This document shows positions 27,240 through 36,265 of a stretch of 64,000 nt of DNA, one piece after another; within the stretch, counting starts at the first letter, position 1, and every line of letters starts with the position of its first letter. The stretch is from Folioceros fuciformis. Its lineage: Eukaryota; Anthocerotophyta; Anthocerotopsida; Anthocerotales. Both the position numbers and the translations under genes were made by a program. The stretch is from NCBI GenBank assembly GCA_049999805.1, contig JBNGIO010006265.1, forward strand, positions 53,161 to 117,160. Direction: 5' to 3'. The notes under the pieces were generated by a model that saw nothing but the letters and a program-made list of their open reading frames with translations, ran no database searches and had not been told where the DNA came from.

Positions 27240-29819
27240 ATGGCGACGCAGGTGGAGCTGTCCTTGGTTCTTCAGTCTACGTTTGTGGGACGGCAGACTG
27301 ATTTGCATCCGCGCGCTTTGCTGCCATCCTCACCCTCCCAGGCTTGGTTAGGGGGACGCGGAATGGTGTTTCTAGTCTCCCCGGCCGCCGCAGCAGCAGC
27401 TGCCTGTACAGACATTTGTAGAACTCAAGTCACGCAAAGAGAGCGACAGGAGAAATTGTGGCAACTGTTCTTCTCAGACCCTTTCGACTGGTGGGATAAC
27501 AGAGTTGATAAATCAAGCGAACGCCATCCCGATTTCAAGCATAGGACCTCCAAGGAGCCTCTGTGGCTCAACAGCCCCCACAAGCCGGCTTGGGTGGATT
27601 CGCAGCTGGCCAGGTGGGATGTTCAGATGAGGGGGCCTCGTGTTCTGTCTGCACAGGTTGATGATGGTGGTGGTGGTGGTGACCAGATTTTGGTAATCCA
27701 GAGCTTGAGGAAACATTGTCAGGAGGAGGGAGAGCTGAGTGAAGCTGTGGAAACCTTGGATTTGCTGGTCCAAAGGGGATATCGTATTCCCGATGATGTC
27801 TTCTATCGGTTGCTGAGGAGATGCATGGCAGATAAGGATCTGGTTTGTGGTAGGCGTGTTCACTCTCTTGTTGTCACCAGCGGGTACGGGGCTAGTGCAT
27901 TCTTGGCAACCCACATCATTGGAATGTATGCTTCTCATGGTGAATTGGCAGATGCAGCGCAGGTGTTCACCGAAGTGCCCAAACCGAACCTCTTCATGTG
28001 GTCTTCCATTATATTGGCGCATGCTCGGCAGGGCCAGCCCAAGCATGCAATCAAGTTTTATCGACGCATGAGAGCATCCGGTGTGCAGCCAAATAACCAT
28101 ATCTTTGCGGCAGCCCTTAAGGCATGCGCTTCTGCACAGGACCTCGTTTCAGGCAAGGAGGTTCATAATGATATTCAGACTAGTGCAGTGAAGGCCGATG
28201 CTTTCCTTGGCAACAGCCTGGTGACCATGTATGCCAAGTGTGGAAGCTTGAGTGATGCTCGCAAGGTGTTTGAAAGTCTGCCAACTAGGGATGTGGTAAC
28301 ATGGACTGCCATGATTGCAGGTTATACGCAGCAGGGTCTCGGACAAGAAGCTCTGGCTTTGTATGCAAGTATGCAACATGAGGGCGTCACTCCAGCTGAT
28401 CATGTGACATTCTTGTGCCTTTTGCAGGCATGTGCCAGTGTGGGGGCACTGCAGCACGGAAAGCACCTCCACTCACAGATTCGGGAGCGAGGTCTTGAAT
28501 GTGACGTTTTCATTGGTAGCTCCCTTGTTGACATGTACTCAAAATGTGGGAAGATGGATGATGCCCGCAAAGTGTTTGATGGATTGCCGATCAGGAATTT
28601 GGTGACATGGAATGCAATGATCGCAGGATATTCTCAGCAAGGACTTGGGCGAGAAGCCCTGGCCATTTATGCTACTATGCGACATGAGTGCATAACTCCA
28701 GCTGATCGTGTTACGTTTGCGTGCCTGCTCCAAGCATGCGCCAGCGTGGGAGCACTGCTGCAGGGAACGCAAATTCATGGACAGATTCGTGCAAGGGGCC
28801 TTGAGGATGATGTGTTCATTGGCACGTCCCTGGTGGACATGTATTCGAAATGTGGCAGTTTGGAAACTGCTCGCAAAGTTTTTGACGGATTGCCCACAAA
28901 AGTTGTCGCGACTTGGAACGCTCTTCTCATTGGCTGTGCTGAACACAGTGACGGTCACATGGCTATGCAATGCTTTGAAGAGATGCTTGAGCAGGGTGTA
29001 CAGCCAAACGAGAAAACGTTTACTTGTCTCTTGGTGGCATGCAGTCATGCAGGCCTGGTGCAGGAGGGCAGGAAGTATTTCAAGACGATGGTGGAGGACT
29101 ATGGGATTGTGCCGACCGACTACCACAATAGCTGCATGGTCGATATTCTTGCCCGGGGAGGCCAACTGGATGAAGCTGAAAACATGCTGCTTACTACCTC
29201 ACTTGTGAATGAGGCCGTGGGCTGGACATCTTTGCTGAATGCTTGTAAAATCTATGGCGAGATAGAGCGTGGACAACGATGCTTTCATCATCTGTTTGCA
29301 TTGCAAGCAGATGATGCAAGTGCATATGTTCTATTGGGTAACATCTATGCAAATGCGGGCAAGTGGGATGAAGTGGATAGAATAGAAAGCTTGAGGAAGT
29401 CAGTAGGTGCCATGAAGAAGCCTGCAAAGGCTTGCATTGAGGTGAAGGATGAGGTGCACGAGTTCACCGTAGGGGAAGACAGATCTGACATTTCATCGAA
29501 GCTGAGGAGTGTCAACTCACGATTGAAAGAGGAAGGAGGACATGTGCCACATACACAGTTGGTGTTGAGGGCAGTGTCTGAGCAGGAGAAGGAAGATGCA
29601 CTGTGTGGACATGCCGAAAAGCTAGCCCTAGCATACGGTCTGCTCAACACTCCAGATGGTGCAACTTTACTCGTTACCAAGAATCTTCGCATGTGCAATG
29701 ACTGCCACAGTAGCACCAAGATAATGTCATGTCTGGAGAACCGAGAGATAATAGTAAGGGACACGCATCGGGTACATCGATTTTCAAACGGGTCCTGTTC
29801 TTGTGGGGACAGGAATTGA
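27240..29819 (+). CDS. PDF-PPR-DYW:KP-type fusion protein, copy 3
   Basis: Intronless, 859 residues. It begins MATQV like copy 2, then has an Ala-rich targeting-like region and a PDF-type module at residues 64-127 (KLWQLFFSDPFDWWDNRVDK, HPDFKHRT, LWLN, KPAWVDSQLARWD). The PLS-type PPR array follows (AFLATHIIGMYASHGELADA through DYGIVPTDYHNSCMVDILAR), then E1/E2, a KKPAKACIEV box, and a deaminase-like domain with His791-Ala-Glu793, Cys819 and Cys822, ending CSCGDRN. Compared with its relatives one L motif reads TKVVATWNALLIGCAEHSDG, and a DILARGG replaces DLLGRSG. Otherwise no defect is visible. Inferred organelle RNA editing factor; which organelle cannot be told from the sequence alone. Confidence 0.85.
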   Translation: MATQVELSLVLQSTFVGRQTDLHPRALLPSSPSQAWLGGRGMVFLVSPAAAAAAACTDICRTQVTQRERQEKLWQLFFSDPFDWWDNRVDKSSERHPDFKHRTSKEPLWLNSPHKPAWVDSQLARWDVQMRGPRVLSAQVDDGGGGGDQILVIQSLRKHCQEEGELSEAVETLDLLVQRGYRIPDDVFYRLLRRCMADKDLVCGRRVHSLVVTSGYGASAFLATHIIGMYASHGELADAAQVFTEVPKPNLFMWSSIILAHARQGQPKHAIKFYRRMRASGVQPNNHIFAAALKACASAQDLVSGKEVHNDIQTSAVKADAFLGNSLVTMYAKCGSLSDARKVFESLPTRDVVTWTAMIAGYTQQGLGQEALALYASMQHEGVTPADHVTFLCLLQACASVGALQHGKHLHSQIRERGLECDVFIGSSLVDMYSKCGKMDDARKVFDGLPIRNLVTWNAMIAGYSQQGLGREALAIYATMRHECITPADRVTFACLLQACASVGALLQGTQIHGQIRARGLEDDVFIGTSLVDMYSKCGSLETARKVFDGLPTKVVATWNALLIGCAEHSDGHMAMQCFEEMLEQGVQPNEKTFTCLLVACSHAGLVQEGRKYFKTMVEDYGIVPTDYHNSCMVDILARGGQLDEAENMLLTTSLVNEAVGWTSLLNACKIYGEIERGQRCFHHLFALQADDASAYVLLGNIYANAGKWDEVDRIESLRKSVGAMKKPAKACIEVKDEVHEFTVGEDRSDISSKLRSVNSRLKEEGGHVPHTQLVLRAVSEQEKEDALCGHAEKLALAYGLLNTPDGATLLVTKNLRMCNDCHSSTKIMSCLENREIIVRDTHRVHRFSNGSCSCGDRN

Positions 29820-30774
29820 GATTATTTGGAAAATGTTGTTTTACGCACCATGTCCACACCGCATTATCAATTGCTGGGCCAGGATTGGAACCTTCAGATA
29901 TGTTGACAGATATGCCTTTGTTGGCTTACAGTCATCTACACTTCTAAATAGATCCTATTGAGTTGGACTGTAGGAAGGGGTCTGGCCCATTTCAGCCCAG
30001 CATCTTTGGTCTCAGGGTGCCTTCTTGAGGTGGGAAAAGTGACTTTGATCATCGACACCGTGCAATGTCACAATGCTGGGACACCTGGCTGTATTCAAAC
30101 GTCAATCCCCGAGCAAGCTGCCCTCCAGGATGGTGGTAAGAAGATGGGACGTCCTATAACACAGGCGTCTTCTTGGCTGGTTATTCGAACTGGATAAGGC
30201 TGAAGATACGTTGTGAGGTACGTCATCTTGGCTGAGTCGCTGCTGCAGCCTTTGCTTAGTGATTACAAAAGTTAGGGTGGTTTTCCGTTTGGTCAATTAG
30301 ACCCTGCAAGTGCTGCGTTCTGTCATGCAGGTATGCGGGTGTGGAAAAGCTTGGAAATTTCAAGAAATGTCAGCATGCAGGCTCAGAGGCATGCGTGAGG
30401 CGGGTCGTGCCTACTACAAGAGTTCACAATTCTCAACTGAGGAGTGCGAATAGAGCTGTTACGGGGTCTACTCTGTATATAATTCGACACCCTGCTTAAT
30501 AAGCATGGATGAGGCAAGAAGTGCATAATGTGAACAATTTTCATCTGAGGATTGAGGATAGAGGTGCCCCTTACGAGAAGAGAAGTCTACATGTCCCAGC
30601 CGGAGAAGATAGCTTTGCGGTTCAGGGCGTGGCTGGAACAGCAGTTGTGAGCCGTTGCAGAGGGTCACCGATGAACGGTGAATGTGGGAACTGGTGGCAA
30701 GGTGCTGTTAAACGAATGGAAGAAACGCGAGCGACAACACAGTGCCCCTTGTATCCTAGTGAACCTCGGACAAG
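29820..30774. other. convergent intergenic region between PPR copies 3 and 4
   Basis: The 3' ends of a plus-strand and a minus-strand PPR gene face each other across 955 bp, which must hold both 3' untranslated regions. Only short open frames are present and none resembles a known protein. Confidence 0.5.
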
Positions 30775-33084
30775 TCAATTCCGATCCCCACAGGAACAAA
30801 CGCCTTCCACGAATCGATGTACTCGATGGGCATCTCTCACAATTATCTCTCGTTTCTCAAGTTGTGACATGATTTTGGTGCTGCTGTGGCAGTCATTGCA
30901 CATGCGAAGGTTCTTAGTGAGAATCAAACTGGTGCCATCTGGTGTGTTTAAAAGTCCATAGGCCAAAGCCAATTTCTCCGCATGACCACACAAGGCGTCT
31001 TCCTTTTGCTGCTCAGAGACTGCCTTAAGTACCAACTCCGTTTGAGGCAAATGCCCTCCTTCCCACTTCAACTTGGTCTGCAGGCTTTTCATCTGTGAGG
31101 AAAGGTCCGACCTCTGTTCGCCTACCGTAAATTCGTGGACCTTGTTCTTCACTTCTATGTAAGCCTTCGCAGCTTTTTTCATAGCACCTGCCGCCTTCCT
31201 CAGGCCTTCTATTTTACCCACGTCATCCCACCTGCCCGCGGTTGCGTAAATGGTTCCTAACAGCACATACGAACTTGCGTCATCTGCTTCCAATTCCACA
31301 AGACGATCAAAGCAGCGTACTCCCCGCTCTACATCACGATGGCCTTTGCACGCACTCAACAACGCGGTCCACCCCACGACTTCGTTCACAAGGGACGTAG
31401 TTCGCAGTATATTTTCAGCCTCATCCAGCCTCCCTGAACGACCAAGGAGATCAACCATGCAAATGTAGTGATGCTCAGTAGGCCCAATACTATATCCCTC
31501 CACCATCCTCCTGAAATACTCCTTCCCCTCCTCCACTAGGCCTGCATGACTACAAGCCACCAAGAGAGAAATAAAAGTGGTCTCATCAGGCTCGACGCCC
31601 TCCTCAACCATATCTTCAAAGCACCGGATCGCCATCTCACCATCACCATTCTGAGCGTACCCATTAATCAGGGCATTCCATGTCACCACAACCCTGCTGC
31701 ACAAGCCGTCAAACACCCTACGAGCATGCTCCAAACTCCCACACTTCGCATACATGTCGACCAGGCAGCTCCCAATAAACACATCATTCTCAAGCCCACT
31801 TTCACAAATCTGCGAGTGAGCCTCCATCCCCTGCTGCAAAGCACCCACACTCCCACACGCTTGAATCAGCCCCAGAAACGTAACATGATCCGCTGCAGCC
31901 CTGCCCTCCCTCCTCATAAGCCCATATAGAGCAAGGGCTTCCCGCCCCAGCCCCTGCTGCGAGTACGCAGCAATGATAGCATTCCACGTCACCACATCCC
32001 GCCTCACAAGCCCGTCAAACACCTCCCGAGCCTCCTCTAAGCACCCGCATCTCGCGTACATGGTGACCAAGCAATTCCCAACCACAGCATCACCGTCCAT
32101 CCCCCTCTCCCTCACCCGCAAGTGCAACTCCCTCCCCTCCTCCAACGCCCTCAACCCGGCGCAAGCCTGGAGCAGGCAAACAAAAGTAACCTGATCAGCC
32201 AGAACCACCCCATTCTCCTGCATCCTCCTGTACAACCCCAGAGCCTCCTCCTCGCGCCCTTGCTGCGAATACCCCGCAATCATAGCAGTCCAAGACACCA
32301 CATCCTTATCCCCCAGTCCGTCAAAAACCCTCCGAGCATCCCCCAAGCTCCCGCACTTGGCATACATATTCACCAAACTGTTCCCCACAAACACATCACC
32401 CTCCACCCCACTCGCCTCCATGTCCCTATGCACCTCCTTCCCAGCCCCCAAATCCTGCCCATCCGTACAGGCCTTGAGCACCGCCGCGAAGATATGATTA
32501 TCCGGCCTCACGCCAGCCTGCCGCATCCGGCGGTACAGCCCCACAGCCTCCGCGACCCTTCCTTGCTGCGCATGCGCCAAGATAATCGACGACCACATAA
32601 ACACATTGGGCTCATCCACAGCAGCGAACACCTGCATTGCGTCCCCCAGCTCCCCAAGAGCGGCGTACATCCGGATCACATGGTTGGCCAAGAACGCGTC
32701 CGCCCCGTACCCGCTCGCCAGAGCAACCCAATGAACCCTCCTTCCCAGAGACAGGTCCTTCGCCCCCACACACCTCCTGAGCACCCGGTACAAGACCGTG
32801 CTGCTGGCACGGCATCCCCGCTGCACCAGGAGCTCCAACTCCGCCACATCCTCTCCCAGCCCCTGCGCCTCTCCGCGGCTTCCAAGCCCCTGCACTTGAC
32901 GGACGTCCCATCTACTGGCCCCGCTGTCGTGGTTCTGCATCAGCCTGGAAGAAGCTGCAAGAGCATCGCACTGGCCTTGTGCAAGGAAACTGCGGCGCAC
33001 GCACTCCCCAGCGGTCGCCATCAACTCAGACCCTGCATCGAGCAGGCTGGGGAGGGCCTGCAGTGCCGGTGGCATCATCGCCAT
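30775..33084 (-). CDS. PPR-DYW:KP-type protein, copy 4, without PDF module
   Basis: Intronless, 769 residues from the ATG at 33084; the in-frame codon at 33102 is GTG and a stop lies further upstream. It is the inverted member of the local family. The N-terminus (MAMMPPALQALPSLLDAGSE) lacks the PDF-type module, but ASRWDVRQ near residue 60 resembles the tail of that module in copies 1 and 3 (SWDVRM, RWDVQM). The PLS-type PPR array has the same layout as its relatives. After E2 comes KKAAKAYIEV, then a deaminase-like domain with His701-Ala-Glu703 and CNDCH, ending CSCGDRN. The coding strand is GC-richer in its 5' half than copies 1-3. Inferred organelle RNA editing factor; start choice is moderately certain. 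Confidence 0.85.
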   Translation of the reverse strand: MAMMPPALQALPSLLDAGSELMATAGECVRRSFLAQGQCDALAASSRLMQNHDSGASRWDVRQVQGLGSRGEAQGLGEDVAELELLVQRGCRASSTVLYRVLRRCVGAKDLSLGRRVHWVALASGYGADAFLANHVIRMYAALGELGDAMQVFAAVDEPNVFMWSSIILAHAQQGRVAEAVGLYRRMRQAGVRPDNHIFAAVLKACTDGQDLGAGKEVHRDMEASGVEGDVFVGNSLVNMYAKCGSLGDARRVFDGLGDKDVVSWTAMIAGYSQQGREEEALGLYRRMQENGVVLADQVTFVCLLQACAGLRALEEGRELHLRVRERGMDGDAVVGNCLVTMYARCGCLEEAREVFDGLVRRDVVTWNAIIAAYSQQGLGREALALYGLMRREGRAAADHVTFLGLIQACGSVGALQQGMEAHSQICESGLENDVFIGSCLVDMYAKCGSLEHARRVFDGLCSRVVVTWNALINGYAQNGDGEMAIRCFEDMVEEGVEPDETTFISLLVACSHAGLVEEGKEYFRRMVEGYSIGPTEHHYICMVDLLGRSGRLDEAENILRTTSLVNEVVGWTALLSACKGHRDVERGVRCFDRLVELEADDASSYVLLGTIYATAGRWDDVGKIEGLRKAAGAMKKAAKAYIEVKNKVHEFTVGEQRSDLSSQMKSLQTKLKWEGGHLPQTELVLKAVSEQQKEDALCGHAEKLALAYGLLNTPDGTSLILTKNLRMCNDCHSSTKIMSQLEKREIIVRDAHRVHRFVEGVCSCGDRN

Positions 33085-34525
33085 CACCTGAGTCCTCGAC
33101 ACGATCCTTCGGCAGCCAGGAGCGACAATCCATCCATTTGTTAGTGCTGAGCTATGTCGGCCCGCTGCTCAGGACTCGTTGGCGTAATTCTAGTCTTCGA
33201 TCCTGCGTCACTGATGGAACATCCTTTGAAAGTCATCACGTCTCATGATTAATAAGTCGAGTCTATAGAACAGGGGATTCGGGACCAGGCAATCGATCCG
33301 GACACTCCTTCCTTATTGCAACAACCGATCGTTTTGTAACATTCATCGTTTCCGTTTCAAGAATGTGGGAGTTATGTTGTGTGAAAGTCTTCTTAGAAGG
33401 TGTGTGAACCCGTAGACTCATAAGCTAAGTTGGGCTTCTAACCACAAAGTGTTGAAATCGCCAAGAGTGTAGTTTTAAAAGGGGATGGCAAGTTAGGCCA
33501 CGACGGTATGACCGGTGGGTGATTGTTAATATCTTTGCCTCTCGCAAGACAATGAGCCCACCTAGACTCTAGGTGTCCTTGTACCTAGGTAAGCATGGTA
33601 TGTAGATAGCCTTTAGTCCTTCTCAGACTCGGCCTCCGCTATACTTCCTCTGCACATCCTCAACAATTTGACTTGGTTCTTGGATGCTTGGATAACAATG
33701 TCATTCTACTTTCAAGTTGAGATGCATGCAGAACAATGAGCGCGAATTTTGGTCCTACTCACATTCTAGAGATATGTCACCAAACTCAATCCTAACAAAC
33801 ATTGTGAGACAAATCACCAATTTGAGACCTAGCACACACAATAGAGATAGAGATAGGTCACCAATCTCGATTTTAGGGCACATTCATTGTAGAGACAAGA
33901 CACAATATAGGGTTGGTGATCCCAAGCTAGTCCACTTGATCATGAGAAGAGAGGAGCTAAGAAGCTCATCTCATGGAAAAGGAGGCAAAAGATCATCCTT
34001 TACTTCAATCCTTTATAAAGAGTAGTTAGCCCTCTTGGTATGATTAAAGGAGACTTAGCGTCGTTGCACATGCTATATATGTCGTGTAAGGGATTGTTTA
34101 TTAATATAAATATTTCAAATTGTTTATTAATATAAATATTTCAAAGAGTAGTTCATCTTAATTTCTAGCATCCGTAAAAATAAAATTCTAGGTATGGGAA
34201 AGAATATGCATCATTTCTCTAAGAATGAGCTAAGATAAACACGCTCATACATTTTTAAAGGATAATCTAGTATAATTATATTAATAAAAAAATCACGCCA
34301 CAAAAATTAGAGTAACCGGACTGTGTGGAGGGTATACTCCACCTGATTCGGTGGTCGAAATATTATCGCAACCAGAAGGAACCGAGAGATTGTCCCATCT
34401 TACCGGAAAGTTTCAACTTGTCCCCTAAGTCAGGTCATTTTAGCGTTGCTAGTGAAGGCCTCGTAGGGTTTTGGCGCAGACGAGACTTTGTTGGAATCAG
34501 CAGCTCCTGACAATCCGAGTGGACG
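33085..34525. other. intergenic, AT-rich, with a 26-bp direct duplication
   Basis: Separates the minus-strand PPR gene from the plus-strand eIF2 beta gene, so it holds both promoters. A perfect 26-bp tandem pair lies at 34093-34144. No gene is seen; a 102-residue open frame at 33717-34025 has no recognisable features. Confidence 0.55.
34093..34144. repeat. 26-bp perfect tandem pair
   Basis: Two identical AT-rich units, 34093-34118 and 34119-34144, each beginning attgtttattaatataaata. Confidence 0.95.
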
Positions 34526-35921
34526 ATGGCGGAGGATGCAGCGCCCGATCTGAAGGAGGAAGCAGTGCCCGGGGATATTGGCCCCTTCGATCCAAGCAAG
34601 AAGAAGAAGAAGAAAAAGGTGCGCCTTCAAGAGTACGAGGAGCTTGAGGAGGTGAAGGAACTTACGGAGGCACTCACAGGTCGGCATTCGCTTCAGCCTG
34701 TCCAGTGGAAGCGCGCAATCACCGTCTGACACCCGTGATTGATCTGCGCTCTTGGCTCATGCAGTGACAGACACAGTGGATTCTTCCTTCGCTGGACTTA
34801 AGAAGAAGAAGAAGAAAAAGCCGGTAAACGGAGGCATTGGGGACATTCCTTGTTGCTGTGGGCGGGGCCTGAGTCACCAGGATGTTGTCTAACACAAGTC
34901 GTGCTGATGTTCCAGGTCGAAGGAGACCTACCTGATGAAGAAGATCTCACTGAGGCACTCACTGAAGCCAATGGTACGAAGTTCGTTTCGACTTCTGTTT
35001 GGTTACGAGGACTGGTTTTATTGTGAGGAGCGATTGTTACAGAGGGCCTCAGTCTTGTCACGTCGTTTGCAGGCGGTAGAGGGGATGCTGGCGAGGATGA
35101 GGAGGGTGAACCTATTGTGCTGGAATCTAGCCCTCGCTATCCTTGGGAAGGGTCTGATAGAGACTACCTGTATGAAGAGGTGCCTAACTTTGCCTCTAAT
35201 CCGTCTTAGCTTTAAGCCGTGAAGGGTGACTGATGTCTGAACCCCTTTTTCTTTTTTGCATCAGCTGTTAGACAGGGTGTTCAACATCCTGAGGGAGAAC
35301 AACCCTGAACTGGCTGGCGAGAAGAGGAGGACGGTCATGAGGCCACCACAGGTGCTCAGAGAGGGAACCAAAAAAACAGTTTTTGTCAACTTTATGGATC
35401 TCGTGAAAACGTAAGTTGGTTACTTCGCCGGCCCATGTCCTTTTTTCGTGTTTTCTGGTGGCTGTTGTAGCTTCATTTTTTTCCCGGGGAGTGTCTCTCT
35501 CAACTTCAGAGTGTACTGTGTTTCACAGCATGAGACGTAACGGTGAGCACGTGATGGCGTTCTTACTCTCGGAGCTCGGAACCAGCGGCTCGCTGGACGG
35601 CCAACAGCGCCTGGTGGTGAAGGGTCGCTTTGCTCCTAAGAACTTCGAGGGAATCGTTCGCCGATATGTTAGTAAGTATATCTTGCCTCTATGAAACCCG
35701 TAGCTGTCTCCCCCTCGAATTCTGTGTCCATTTATGAACCTGAATCCGTTGATGCAGATGAGTACGTCATGTGCAACGGGTGTAAGAGCTCGGATACCCT
35801 CCTCACGAAAGAGAATCGGCTTTTTTTCCTGCGTTGCGAGCAATGTGGATGCTCGAGGTCGGTGGCGCCCATTAAGGCCGGATTTGTTGCCAGGGTGGGA
35901 CGTCGTAGGGCCACTACTTAG
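34526..35921 (+). CDS. eIF2beta: translation initiation factor eIF2 subunit beta
   Basis: Beta subunit of the eIF2 GTP-Met-tRNAi complex in cytosolic translation initiation; binds eIF5 and eIF2B through lysine boxes. Seven exons: 34526-34679, 34765-34823, 34916-34973, 35073-35179, 35265-35410, 35529-35671, 35758-35921; 831 nt, 276 residues. Seen: two lysine blocks (SKKKKKKKV and [10 protein letters not shown]), the motif [14 protein letters not shown], then the core [20 protein letters not shown] and [20 protein letters not shown], which are nearly invariant in plant eIF2 beta. A C-terminal C2-C2 zinc ribbon follows (CNGCKS, CEQCG) with [15 protein letters not shown] at the end. All junctions preserve phase. 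The length is typical of plant orthologues. Confidence 0.96.
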
Positions 35922-36265
35922 AGGTCATGACAGGTGGCTGGAGCGCAGCTTGGCATAGTAGCTATGAAAGTGAAGGCAGCCGGGACTATGTTGATGATTG
36001 CTTTGTATCGATTCAAGCGCTTCCAGATCCGTAGAAACGGGCGCGGGCCAGTAATGTCAAAAGTCCCAGGCCTCACAGTATAAAGCAGTGAGCAAGTCGT
36101 AGTCTCCTAACTGTAAGAATAAGCCTTTGCTGAGGTGGTTTTGTTGTTCAGGGTCGGACCATCCAGACCCTGTGATTGAATTGGCACGCATCTACAACCT
36201 CGTCTCCTTACAGACGGGACAAAGGGCTATATACTCTCTCATCTGCTGTTGGCGTAGGCAAGCCG
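35922..36265. other. convergent 3' flanks of eIF2 beta and ARASP-like gene
   Basis: 344 bp between two facing stop codons. It must contain both 3' untranslated regions. I see no other feature. Confidence 0.6.

Noticed and set aside
32122-33144. 340-residue open frame on the plus strand
   Set aside because: It is antisense to PPR copy 4, proline- and histidine-rich, and arises because the minus-strand gene has few codons that create stops in this frame.
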